64,000 bases of DNA, taken from Henriciella sp. (GTDB taxonomy: Bacteria > Pseudomonadota > Alphaproteobacteria > Caulobacterales > Hyphomonadaceae). The stretch spans positions 186,001 to 250,000 of the forward strand of contig JASJAO010000004.1 in NCBI GenBank assembly GCA_030066975.1, read 5' to 3'. Shown here one piece after another: positions 38,008-47,074 of this stretch. A model generated the notes under the pieces. That model was given only the letters and a program-made list of their open reading frames with translations, was not told where the DNA came from and ran no database searches. The stretch's first letter is position 1. Each line of letters starts with the position of its first letter. Position numbers and translations under genes: made by a program.

Positions 38008-38910
38008 TCACTCTTCGAAATCCAAACGCAGTGTCTGCGTCGTCCCATTACGTTCAATCAACAGAATCGCGGATTCTGAATCCCCCAATTGTCTTACCAA
38101 TTCGGCAATGCTCGTGCCCTCGATACTGTTCCCGTTCACCCCGAGCAAGATATCGCCGGCTTCCAGCCCGGCCTCAGTCAGGGATTGCTCAGACCCACGG
38201 CTGTTAAACGCGTATCCAAACAGGCGATCGTCTCGCTCCACCGGAGACATCGCCACATCGCGCAGGAAGGCCTCGGAGTTCGCGATGCGGCCTTCTGCTG
38301 ACACGCGTGAGGCAGAAGAGGTTCCAGCCTCCTGAGCATCAACCGTATCGAGCGAACCCGCCCGCGTCGCGGTTGAGACCTGATTGCCATCTCCGATTAC
38401 AGAAAGTCCCGCCCCGCGACCATTACGCATAAGTGTCTCAGAAACGCCGTTCCGGATTAAGATCACCCGGTCGGACAGGACGCGATCCAGGGTCACGCCG
38501 GGCAGGATCTCTTCTCCCGGCGCGTAGCGACCCGATTGGCCGTCAGGTGTTTGAATGATAGCAGACCCGAGCGGCCCCTCTGTGGACATCAATAATCCGA
38601 CAAGCTGAAGATTGAGCTGCGTTTCAGGCACTTCGGGAATGGCCTCAACCCGATCCGTCGCAAACGGATTCAACCGCACCAGGAGAGATCGGTCGGCGGC
38701 AACCGAGCGGGATACATCTGATCCGTTGAGCATCGCCGGAAGCGGGCGTGGTTGAAGCGTCCCCGCGCTGCCCGCAGGCGCTGCAACCATCCAGATCAGA
38801 CGCGCCAGCAAGACAGCCAAAAGGACCGCAAAGATAATTTCCAGACCGCGACGCGCCGGATCTGCGATCCGGTAAGCAAAGTCAATCACGGGGTTCTGGG
38901 CATGTGGCAA
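38008..38910 (-). CDS. gspC: Type II secretion protein C with PDZ domain
   Basis: 300 residues. It has one membrane span at about 22-44, a homology region (about 95-175, with QLNLQLVGLLMSTEGPLGSA and YAPGEEILPGVTLDRVLSDRV) and a C-terminal PDZ domain (GLEAGDILLGVNGNSIEG). GspC links the platform to the secretin and helps choose substrates. The start is uncertain: TTG at 38910 or GTG at 38889, since there is no ATG. It is the first gene of the gsp run, and 102 bp separate it from the TonB receptor gene upstream. Confidence 0.92.
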   Translation of the reverse strand: MPHAQNPVIDFAYRIADPARRGLEIIFAVLLAVLLARLIWMVAAPAGSAGTLQPRPLPAMLNGSDVSRSVAADRSLLVRLNPFATDRVEAIPEVPETQLNLQLVGLLMSTEGPLGSAIIQTPDGQSGRYAPGEEILPGVTLDRVLSDRVILIRNGVSETLMRNGRGAGLSVIGDGNQVSTATRAGSLDTVDAQEAGTSSASRVSAEGRIANSEAFLRDVAMSPVERDDRLFGYAFNSRGSEQSLTEAGLEAGDILLGVNGNSIEGTSIAELVRQLGDSESAILLIERNGTTQTLRLDFEE

Positions 38911-39012
38911 TGCGATTTCTCTTACAACACAAATGAGGCGACGCCGAGTGGTCGCCCCTTTCTATACAACTATTGGTGGCGTTACCGTTATTAATTATCA
39001 AACAGGCGGACT

Positions 39013-41613
39013 CTAGAAGATTTTCTTAAGACCAACAGACAAGATTGTGCCCTGTTCATAACTGTCGACTGTAATGCGATCGGACCCACGTTCCTGATAG
39101 GCATCATAGCCTTCACCGAAAATGTTCTGAGCACTGAAGCTGAGTTCATACTCACCGCCTCGAATTTCGAGGCCCTTATTCAGCACGAAATCAACCGTTG
39201 CGGGTGGCTCTTCGATGATCGCGGGCAGGTCTCGTGCGACGGTTTCGGCGGTCCGGATCCGTTCACTCGCATAGTTGAACAGCAGGTTCGCATCGAGATC
39301 GGCATCTGGATCGGTATAGATCAGCTGCAGGTTAAACAGGTGTTCTGACTGACCCTGCAAGCGACGACCATCTTCGATCCGACCGTCTGCGGGGGTTTCC
39401 CCACGCACCGGAGACAGAGGTGTACCCACGTTGATCGCAACATCTCCATCGGCGCTGACCTCTGAATCCGACCAAGTGTAGTTGGTTTTCACACTGAATT
39501 CATTGTCGCCCAGAAACGTCCAACCAAACCAGTCTTCAAAATCGAGAACCTGCTCATATTCGACCTCAACGCCGTACAGCTCTGCAGCAGGCGCATTGAG
39601 GAAGGTCGTTTGCACATTCTCAGTTGGAACGATGATTTCTTCAATCGGATTGACCATGTCCTTGTAGAACAGGCCGATCGTGAAGAACTGGTCCCGGGCA
39701 AAATAGTACTCAAACCGCGCGTCGAAATTCTCGATCTCCGCGTTCTCGAGATACGGGTTCCCGAAGAAGGTTACGTCGGTTTCCGTGTTCACAAAGATCG
39801 CGGGGGCGAGTTCGCGGAACTGTGGGCGCGTAATCGTCTGGGAGTAGCCAAAGCGAACCTGTAAATCATCAATCGGGTTCCAGGTGATGGTTGCGGCAGG
39901 CAGAAAGTCTGACTCTTCAATTACGCCTTCAACAACATTGTCAGCGAGGTCACCGCCAATGTCACGCGTGTCGACGGCCTGGATCGCATCCTCATATCGC
40001 CCGCCTATGGCAGCGCGGATGTAAGGCGTAATTTGCGCATCGAGACCAACATAGGCCGCATCGATTTCGAGTGTTGCGACATAGAATTGCGGGAAGACGT
40101 TACTTCCCACTTCAATCACAGAACCGGTACCTGCATTGAAGATTGAAGCATACGCAAAGTCGTTCCGCAGCGTATTTGTCGTCCCGTCAATGCCCAGAAT
40201 ACCGTAAAGCAAGCTGGTCGCGTTGCGATCATTCTCAACGTAGGAATAACCGGCTTTCAGCTCGACTTCACAAAGATAGACACACTCACCGCTGGTGTTT
40301 TCAAACGGTAATGTGCCGTCGATACCGAAGTCAGTTGTATCATCATCCACCCGAGAGAACTGGAACTCGTTGCCGCTGGATGTGCCTTGAAGGAAGTACT
40401 CGCCAGTCGATTCGTTGAGCTGATAAATATTGGTCAGCTGATAGGGCGCATCCCGCAATGCTTCGGAGTACGAACCACGCCACTCCACTTCGAGGTTCTG
40501 AAGGTTCGGGAAATAGTGTTGCCCGGTGACCTGGGTGGTCCAGAGTTGGCGCTCAAACCATTCGAGATTATCGGTACGGATCGGCGTATCTTCCTCGTTC
40601 ACGCCCTCAGTAATCCGCGCTTCCTTCTCAGTTGAACGCGTAATCAGGCCCGTGAACTGGATCTCATGGTCATCATAGATATCGAAACCGATCGCAGCGA
40701 GCGCATTCAGGCCAATCGTGTTTTCTGTACTGCGGCGATCAAAGTCAAAGAACTGTCCGAGACCGGTTCCGGTGTTGATGGCAAATCCTCGGCGGCCTTC
40801 TCGTGTCACCCAACTGTTGCTGTAGCCGAGAGAGCCAATCATACCAACGGACAGGTCTGCGTTAACATCGAAACGCTCGCCGCCCGTGATACCGAAATCA
40901 AAGTTTGGGCCAACCTCGCCTTCCTGCATGACGAGCAGAGAGGAATCGTCTGTCAGTTCCTGTCCAAACGTTGGGGTCAAACCCTCAGCAAGGCTCGGGC
41001 GGTCCCGCGTGCCATCATCAAAGCCGAGAAAGTCGGTATCGCCGCCATCATAGAGCAAGCCGTCCTGAAAGCTGGTCACGGTGTTGATGCCACCGCCAAT
41101 GGAAACTTCCAGGAAACGGCTGTCCGGGATGGCCTTGGTGCGAATATCGACCATACCCCCGCCAAACTCACCCGGCAAATCTGGTGAATAGGTCTTCTGG
41201 ACGAGGATCGATTTCAAGGCTGAGGTTGGGAACAGATCCAGCGGCGCAACCCGGCGCAATGGCGCGGGGGACGGCAGCGGTGACCCATTCAGCAGAGCGG
41301 TCGAATATCGCTCGTTCAAACCACGAACATAAATGAAATTGTCTTCAGATGTCGCGATGCCCGCAACCCGAGATAGCGCCGCCGCCGCATCGGAGTCGCC
41401 CTGCAGCGTAAAGTCGCCTGCGTCGATCAGATTGGCGACCTCGGATGTATTGCGAACCTCGTTCGGGATAAACTCACCGCGAACGATGATCGTCTCCTGG
41501 CGCGCTTCTTCTTCAACTTCAACTGGCTCTGTCTCCTGAGCCTGAGCGAGATTGAGTGTTGCGAAACAGGCACCTGTGAAAAGGACCGAGCGAAGAATGG
41601 ATGAGCGCGTCAT
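39013..41613 (-). CDS. TonB-dependent receptor next to the T2SS
   Basis: 866 residues. The signal peptide ends near residue 26 (AQAQE). The plug domain includes IYVRGLNERYSTALLNG and LKSILVQKTYSPDLPGEFGG. A 22-strand barrel follows and ends in a terminal Phe (VGLKKIF). Such receptors take up ligands too large for porins; the ligand is unknown. The gene lies downstream of a large repeat lipoprotein gene and upstream of gspC, all on one strand, so the three may work together on a polymer or a phosphorylated or metal-bound substrate. No Fur or Zur box was seen in the 100-bp gap upstream. Confidence 0.9.
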   Translation of the reverse strand: MTRSSILRSVLFTGACFATLNLAQAQETEPVEVEEEARQETIIVRGEFIPNEVRNTSEVANLIDAGDFTLQGDSDAAAALSRVAGIATSEDNFIYVRGLNERYSTALLNGSPLPSPAPLRRVAPLDLFPTSALKSILVQKTYSPDLPGEFGGGMVDIRTKAIPDSRFLEVSIGGGINTVTSFQDGLLYDGGDTDFLGFDDGTRDRPSLAEGLTPTFGQELTDDSSLLVMQEGEVGPNFDFGITGGERFDVNADLSVGMIGSLGYSNSWVTREGRRGFAINTGTGLGQFFDFDRRSTENTIGLNALAAIGFDIYDDHEIQFTGLITRSTEKEARITEGVNEEDTPIRTDNLEWFERQLWTTQVTGQHYFPNLQNLEVEWRGSYSEALRDAPYQLTNIYQLNESTGEYFLQGTSSGNEFQFSRVDDDTTDFGIDGTLPFENTSGECVYLCEVELKAGYSYVENDRNATSLLYGILGIDGTTNTLRNDFAYASIFNAGTGSVIEVGSNVFPQFYVATLEIDAAYVGLDAQITPYIRAAIGGRYEDAIQAVDTRDIGGDLADNVVEGVIEESDFLPAATITWNPIDDLQVRFGYSQTITRPQFRELAPAIFVNTETDVTFFGNPYLENAEIENFDARFEYYFARDQFFTIGLFYKDMVNPIEEIIVPTENVQTTFLNAPAAELYGVEVEYEQVLDFEDWFGWTFLGDNEFSVKTNYTWSDSEVSADGDVAINVGTPLSPVRGETPADGRIEDGRRLQGQSEHLFNLQLIYTDPDADLDANLLFNYASERIRTAETVARDLPAIIEEPPATVDFVLNKGLEIRGGEYELSFSAQNIFGEGYDAYQERGSDRITVDSYEQGTILSVGLKKIF

Positions 41614-41668
41614 TGGCGTAACCCCTGATTTTTCGGCGCAAAGGCCGAAACAAAATAGTCAAAACGGG

Positions 41669-41696
41669 AAAAAGCAGGGCGCAGACTCGCCCTGCT
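41669..41696 (-). terminator. Intrinsic terminator after the repeat lipoprotein gene
   Basis: On the minus strand AGCAGGGCG-AGTCTG-CGCCCTGCT forms a 9-bp stem followed by TTTT. It lies 18 bp after the lipoprotein stop and before the TonB receptor ATG. Read-through would allow lower expression of the receptor. Confidence 0.8.
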
Positions 41697-41713
41697 TCTC
41701 CGAATTTCCAGAC

Positions 41714-44608
41714 TTAGTTGCTGGTTTCAGCGCCAGTCTGATCAACGGTCCAACCCAGGAACCAATCGTCGTCAGCGTCAGCCACAGCCCCGATATAGGT
41801 GGTTGGCTCGAGCTCTCCGATGCCAGTCACGTCAAACACAGGAACGGCCAGCTCGTTGGTGCCCGGCACAACTCCGTTGCGACCGGTCTGGAAGGTAAAG
41901 CCACCCAGTGTGATTGGCTCGCCTGTCACGATGTTTGCCGTTGCTGGGAAGGCTGGAACGGTCACGCCGTCGCCTGCCTCATCAGTTGGTGACTCTACGT
42001 CGTCCCCATTGCCACTGAGGAAGAAGGATTCAACGACGAGGCTGCCATCACCGAGATTGTCGACGGTCGCCTGGCTATCGATGTCCAGACCCGCATCTGG
42101 CCAGCCCACAGCAATCGTATTCACGACAGTACCCGCCATACCGCGGCGCAGAACTGCACCAGTGTCTGTGGCGGCGTCACCTGAGTTGATTAGCGTGATG
42201 TTGGAGACACGCGGTGTGGAGACCGGCGTTGCGGTATTGTTGGAAGACAGGTTGTCGCCTTCGATCCCCCGTGGGTCCCCAGACAGAGCCCCGGTTGCAT
42301 CTGTGAGCCCTGGATACGCGATGCCGTACTGCAGAGACCCCTGCCAGCCATCGGTCCAATCAAAGCTGTCATCGCCGACACCGAGCGCGATCAGGTTTGT
42401 GGCAGAGACCGTGCCGCCAAACCACTCGAACGCATCATCCAGATTGTTATAGACCTGAATGTTCTGCAGCTCGGTTCCGGAGCCGACACCTTGCAGCGCC
42501 AGACCGTTCAGCTCGTCATTATTGGTCAGGCGAACGCCTGCATACTGAATGCGTGTGAAGAAGATCTGTCCAGAGTCGTCGTCGGCCGTTGCACCGCCGA
42601 AGAGGCCTGAGGCACCTTCACCTGATTTCTCACAATCAACGGTTCCGCCAACAGCAGCACCGCCGTCACAGGCGTTGATCGGGGCGCGGCCATTGACCAC
42701 GATACCACCCCAAAGGCCCTTTGTGTTGGCATTCACTGTGGCGTCGGAGCCATCAAAGGCCCCCTTGGCCGTGAACACGACCGGGTCTGATGCTGTGCCG
42801 TTTGAGAAGATCTGCGATCCACGTGTGATCACCAGGTAGTCATCATTGCCTTCAGACACGACGGTAACACCGGCGTCAATCGTGATTGAAGTTTGAGCGG
42901 AACCTGCGAGCGGCGCAGCTGGATCTGGACCCGCATCAACGCCGATGAAGACCGGCTCGACCAGTTCGTAGACGATCTGATCGCCATTGGAGAGACGCAG
43001 ATTGCTCGTGATGGCGTTGGACCCATCAATCTGACACAGCAGTTTTTCGGTGCTGGTTGCTGCCTCAACAATCGTACCGGCATCCATCGTGCCAGTTGGA
43101 CACTCCGCTGGGTCTGTCGGTACCAATGTACCCGGCAAGGCGAAATTAGCCCAGCTTGCGCCATTGCTTTCTGTTGCTGAAAACGCACCGACATAGTCCG
43201 CAGGCATCAGGCCCGTTGGCGTCGCTGCCGCTGGGAAGTTCGCTTCTGCTGTACCTGGAAAAACAACATCAATCAGCGAGTTGTTGTAAGCCGTTACATT
43301 GTCAGCGGGATCAAATGCGGGGACGCCGTCTGAGTCTGTTGCGAACGGCGTTGGCGCATCAATCGCGATCGACGAGAAGGTCAGCTCACCATTTGTGAAA
43401 TTGGTGAAGGTCTGTGTTGAATCGACATCCAGACCGACCGGGAAGCCGGCGAGCACGCCGTTGACGAAATTACCTTTGGTTCCGCGGCGAATAACAGCCC
43501 CGGCATTATTCTCGTCCACGCCCACGAGCGTGAAGTTGGCAATGGTCGGTTCGGAGAACGGTTCTGCAGCATTATTTGAAGACAGGTTGTCACCTTCAAT
43601 ACCGCGAGGATCACCAGACGTTGGGATGTTAGAGCGCACGGCGGCGAATTGCAGTGTCCCCGTCCAGCCATCTGTCCAGTCGATCGAATCGTCACCGGCG
43701 CCTGTGACCACGGCATAGTTGACGTTCACAGTCCCACCGAACCACTCAATCCCGTCGTCCAGGTTGTTGTGGACCTGAATATAGTTGACCTCAGTGCCGC
43801 TACCGACACCCTGGAACGCAATTCCGTTCAACTCGTCATTGTTGGTCAGGCGCGCGCCCGCATACTCGACGATAACATAGTTAAGTGAGCCGGAGTCATC
43901 CAATGGGTCGTCACCGCCAAAGAGACCAGAAGCCCCTTCACCTGTCTTCTCACACTCTGCAGTTCCACCCGTCGCAGCGCCGTCACAGGCGTTGATGGGC
44001 GCGAAGCCGTTGATGACCAGGCCGCCCCATTGGGCGTTGGAGGTCTCGGAAATGATCGATGTGCCGACCTCTTCGTCGTTAATAGCCGCGCGCGAGGTGA
44101 AGCGGATGGGCGCTGCTTCTGTACCAGAAGCTTCAATCGCAGAGCCGCGCGTAATCACCAGATAGTCATCCGTTGCGTTTGCGGAGCCGCCTGAGGACGC
44201 CCCAAAGAAGCGGACGCCTTCTCCAATTGTCAGAACGGCGTTTGCACCGCCATCAGTTCCGACAAATACAGGACCCTGGATCGCGATGGTTGAATTCGCA
44301 GGGATGGTCAGGTCTGAGTTAATGTTCGTTTCACCGCTATCAGATCCAATCGAACATACGTCGACATCCGAAAATCCATCAGCCGCAACAGCTGCAAATG
44401 TCGTCTCGGTTGTGCCGGTTGGACAGCCCGAAGCCGGGACCAGGTTGATTGTCGAGGGAGCCGGTGCCGGATCCGGATCAGGCGCCGGCGCAGGGTCCAC
44501 GATCGTTTCCGCGCCGGGCGAGGCGATATCCGTGTCCGAACAACCTGCAAGCGCCAATACCGCAGCACTCGCCATAATTGCATAACGCAGGTTCCCTGCT
44601 TTTCTCAT
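41714..44608 (-). CDS. Large surface lipoprotein with two beta-helix-like repeats
   Basis: 964 residues. A lipoprotein signal ends in LALAGC (Cys23), followed by a Pro/Asp/Ala-rich linker to about residue 52. Two homologous units follow, roughly 62-490 and 503-960, each opening with CPTGT. Shared blocks include DYLVITRGS (148/590), WGGLVING or WGGIVVNG (194/633), APINACDG, GEGASGLFGG, LTNNDELNG (254/696), GVGSGTE, NNLDD-x2-EWFGGTV, WTDGW and GDPRGIEGDNLSSNN. The short strand periodicity suggests a right-handed beta-helix. It is probably exported and anchored to the outer membrane, perhaps exposed by the neighbouring T2SS, and partnered by the TonB receptor. The function is unknown; polymer binding or hydrolysis is a guess. 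A good AGGGGG site precedes the ATG. Confidence 0.8.
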   Translation of the reverse strand: MRKAGNLRYAIMASAAVLALAGCSDTDIASPGAETIVDPAPAPDPDPAPAPSTINLVPASGCPTGTTETTFAAVAADGFSDVDVCSIGSDSGETNINSDLTIPANSTIAIQGPVFVGTDGGANAVLTIGEGVRFFGASSGGSANATDDYLVITRGSAIEASGTEAAPIRFTSRAAINDEEVGTSIISETSNAQWGGLVINGFAPINACDGAATGGTAECEKTGEGASGLFGGDDPLDDSGSLNYVIVEYAGARLTNNDELNGIAFQGVGSGTEVNYIQVHNNLDDGIEWFGGTVNVNYAVVTGAGDDSIDWTDGWTGTLQFAAVRSNIPTSGDPRGIEGDNLSSNNAAEPFSEPTIANFTLVGVDENNAGAVIRRGTKGNFVNGVLAGFPVGLDVDSTQTFTNFTNGELTFSSIAIDAPTPFATDSDGVPAFDPADNVTAYNNSLIDVVFPGTAEANFPAAATPTGLMPADYVGAFSATESNGASWANFALPGTLVPTDPAECPTGTMDAGTIVEAATSTEKLLCQIDGSNAITSNLRLSNGDQIVYELVEPVFIGVDAGPDPAAPLAGSAQTSITIDAGVTVVSEGNDDYLVITRGSQIFSNGTASDPVVFTAKGAFDGSDATVNANTKGLWGGIVVNGRAPINACDGGAAVGGTVDCEKSGEGASGLFGGATADDDSGQIFFTRIQYAGVRLTNNDELNGLALQGVGSGTELQNIQVYNNLDDAFEWFGGTVSATNLIALGVGDDSFDWTDGWQGSLQYGIAYPGLTDATGALSGDPRGIEGDNLSSNNTATPVSTPRVSNITLINSGDAATDTGAVLRRGMAGTVVNTIAVGWPDAGLDIDSQATVDNLGDGSLVVESFFLSGNGDDVESPTDEAGDGVTVPAFPATANIVTGEPITLGGFTFQTGRNGVVPGTNELAVPVFDVTGIGELEPTTYIGAVADADDDWFLGWTVDQTGAETSN

Positions 44609-44824
44609 GATCGCCCCCTTAGAGCTTGTCGAAAGAATCCATTACAATTTGCACAGGCCATCCTCCGGACGCCCGATGGCGGTGCCTTATGCACACGAAA
44701 AAGACACTTTTTTTACAGTCACAAAAGCTTCGTTTTTGAGCGACGTCACGCCCGGATCAAATGCTACATTTTTGTGATATTCGTATACGGAACTTAATTT
44801 TGTCCGGTCTCGGATGTTTTTGAT

Positions 44825-45361
44825 TTAACTGGAAAAAACAGGTTTGAAACACCAGACAGACCAAATCGCCAGTGATAACAAAGGGCCGAACGGAATGTAG
44901 GATGTGGAAGGCCTTTCCGCACGTCTCAGACCACTCACCAAAACGAGCATCAAACCGAGTCCGGAACCCAGCAGCAAGGTTAACGGAATGTTATACATGC
45001 CAACCCACGCACCACCGGCTGCGAAAAGTTTTGCGTCACCGAGTCCGATGCCTTCCCGACCGATCCTGAGCTTCCAGAAATAATGCAAACCAGCCAGCAG
45101 CGCATAACCAACGATTGCCCCGATAATCGATTCGGATATCGAAGCGCCATACCACCAGGCCTGAATCAGTCCGAAGGCGATGAGCGGTAAGGTGAGCCAG
45201 TCCGGAAGCAGGAAGCGGTCCAGATCGATCCAAGACAAGATTAACATCCCGATGCCAAGGACAAACGTCGCGCCCGCCAAGCGCCACTCAAAAATAGCAA
45301 ACCGATCAGCAATCAGAAGCGCTAATGCAAAGGCGACGACCAAAGCGGCGAACAACACCAC
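44825..45361 (-). CDS. gspO: Prepilin peptidase (A24 family), GspO role
   Basis: About 178 residues if started at the GTG at 45361. An in-frame ATG at 45472 would overlap the upstream gene by 74 nt and add a basic stretch with no membrane character. Six hydrophobic segments are visible. The two catalytic aspartates of A24 enzymes lie in SWIDLDRFLLPD and in GREGIGLGDAKLF. The N-terminal zinc/methylase domain of E. coli GspO is absent, as in the shorter A24 forms. It should cleave the leaders of GspG-K encoded downstream. The exact start is unsure. Confidence 0.85.
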   Translation of the reverse strand: MVLFAALVVAFALALLIADRFAIFEWRLAGATFVLGIGMLILSWIDLDRFLLPDWLTLPLIAFGLIQAWWYGASISESIIGAIVGYALLAGLHYFWKLRIGREGIGLGDAKLFAAGGAWVGMYNIPLTLLLGSGLGLMLVLVSGLRRAERPSTSYIPFGPLLSLAIWSVWCFKPVFSS

Positions 45362-45398
45362 CGTCTCGCGGCGCTCGCGCCTGGGAAAAGGAAACGGT

Positions 45399-46286
45399 TC
45401 ACTCAGGTGTCTCTCCCGTCCACCCTGCGTTTGCCATCGCTTCCTCAAGCGGGATCTGCAACAGCTGGCCATCCCGGGAGAAGAAGAAGGTTTGCCCATC
45501 CAGACTGACGCCGGCGCCGAGTTCCGGCTTTTCAGTATTCACCGGCGGGCCGATGTTTACCGGATCCCCCCAGATGCCGTTCTCATCGCGAGACGTCATC
45601 CAGATGTCCACATAGCCGAGTTTTGGCTGGCGATAGGTATAGAAGAACAGGTGTTGTCCGTCCGGCGTGACGCCGATCTGCGCGTCAGCCCGTCTGCTAT
45701 TGATCCCATCCGGCATTTTCAGCACGGTCCAATCGTTGAGCGCTTCATTCCAACGGGCCTCGTAAATGTCGTGTCCACCTGCACCATCTGAATGGTTGGA
45801 CGTGTAGTAGAGGCGGCCAGCCTCATCCATCACCGGGCTGAGCTCTGAGGCACCAGTGTTCAAAGCGTCCGACAACGGCTCCGGCTCGCCCCACCCCGTT
45901 TCAGTCGGCAAGACCCGCCAAAGGTTTGGATCATTTCCGCGCCCCCGCGATTCCAGCAAGGCATTTGAAGAGTAATACAGATACCCGTCGAACGGACTGA
46001 ACGACGCCTCACCCACAAAGCCCTGTGTAGGCCATCCAGTGATTTCCGTAATCTCAGACCAATTTCCGTCGGCATCCTGGCGCATTTCGAACAGAAGCGT
46101 CAGGTCGCCGCGCTCCTGCGTCCAAACCCGGTGCATTTTGTCAGCAGACTCTGTGTAGCTGTACATCCGATTAAACGGCCCCGGTAGCTCCATATCGGGG
46201 AAGATGGCGGACTCGCCGACCGGTGGCGCGTCTTGTGCACCGCAGGCACTGATCAGCAGAACCCACCCCAGAACCACACCACGCAT
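45399..46286 (-). CDS. PD40 beta-propeller lipoprotein
   Basis: 295 residues. The signal peptide ends in LISAC (lipobox, Cys15). PD40/WD40-like repeats follow: SFSPFDGYLYYSSN, PVMDEAGRLYYTSNHSDG, GVTPDGQHLFFYTY and GVSLDGQTFFFSRDG. Such propellers bind partners or glycans and resemble the N-terminal part of TolB-like proteins. It sits just upstream of the prepilin peptidase gene on the same strand and may belong to the secretion cluster. Confidence 0.8.
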   Translation of the reverse strand: MRGVVLGWVLLISACGAQDAPPVGESAIFPDMELPGPFNRMYSYTESADKMHRVWTQERGDLTLLFEMRQDADGNWSEITEITGWPTQGFVGEASFSPFDGYLYYSSNALLESRGRGNDPNLWRVLPTETGWGEPEPLSDALNTGASELSPVMDEAGRLYYTSNHSDGAGGHDIYEARWNEALNDWTVLKMPDGINSRRADAQIGVTPDGQHLFFYTYRQPKLGYVDIWMTSRDENGIWGDPVNIGPPVNTEKPELGAGVSLDGQTFFFSRDGQLLQIPLEEAMANAGWTGETPE

Positions 46287-46348
46287 GTTGAAACTCCACG
46301 AACATTCTTAGGCAGGCGACGCCCTACCGCCTGGATGTGACGCTTTTT

Positions 46349-47074
46349 TTACTGCGTTGAGGCCTGCTTTCCTAGAAATCCCGTCGCAACAACGAACAAT
46401 TCCGGAGAGCCTGAGCGGCTGGCGGGCGGTTTGATGTGTTTCACAGTTCGAAACCGGGCCCTCAGCGCCTCCATCATATCGGGGGTGGCGCCGCCCTGGA
46501 ACACTTTCGAACAGAATGCGCCGCCCTGAACCAGGTTCTCAGTTGCAAAGTGCAGAGCCATGTCTGCGAGCGCCGCGGTGCGCAGATGGTCAGTCTGGCG
46601 ATGCCCTGTCGTATTCGCCGCCATGTCCGAGAGAACAAGATCGGGCGGCCCGCTCAGTCCGGCCAGCATGGCTTCGACATCGGCCGGGTTATTGATATCG
46701 CCTTGCACGACATGTGCACCGACCACCGGCTCAACCTCCAGAAGGTCAATCCCAACCAGTTCTTTGACGCCCTTCCGCACACAGACCTGCAGCCATCCCC
46801 CAGGCGCGCTGCCAAGATCAACAACGCGTTGTCCTGGTTTTAACAGCCCCGCTTTCTCGTCAATCTCGAGCAGTTTGTAGGCTGCCCGGGCACGGTAGCC
46901 ATCCTGACGTGCTTTTTGCACATAAGGATCGGCCAATTGACGCTCGATCCACTTTTTCGAGCTCTCGGACTTGGCCCGATAGGCGATGATTTTTCGCTCG
47001 CCAGTACGCCGTCCGGAGTCTGGCTTCCGATCTTTGCCAGGCCCCCGCCAGCGCCGTTTCCCATCATCACTCAT
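46349..47074 (-). CDS. rlmE: 23S rRNA 2'-O-methyltransferase RlmE
   Basis: 241 residues. RlmE (FtsJ) methylates U2552 of 23S rRNA late in 50S assembly. The catalytic tetrad is visible: Lys in RAAYKLLEID, Asp in LVLSDMAANTTGH, Lys in FCSKVFQGG and Glu in SGSPELFVVATGF. The SAM site is VVDLGSAPGGWLQV. The basic N-terminal extension is longer than in E. coli, as in other alphaproteobacteria. It overlaps the ppx/gppA-like gene by ATGA. Confidence 0.95.
   Translation of the reverse strand: MSDDGKRRWRGPGKDRKPDSGRRTGERKIIAYRAKSESSKKWIERQLADPYVQKARQDGYRARAAYKLLEIDEKAGLLKPGQRVVDLGSAPGGWLQVCVRKGVKELVGIDLLEVEPVVGAHVVQGDINNPADVEAMLAGLSGPPDLVLSDMAANTTGHRQTDHLRTAALADMALHFATENLVQGGAFCSKVFQGGATPDMMEALRARFRTVKHIKPPASRSGSPELFVVATGFLGKQASTQ

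Noticed and set aside
44609-44824. Pho box upstream of the large lipoprotein, as expected by analogy with Caulobacter ElpS
   Set aside because: Sequences such as TTGTGACTGTAAAAAAAGTG are only weakly similar to the direct-repeat consensus.
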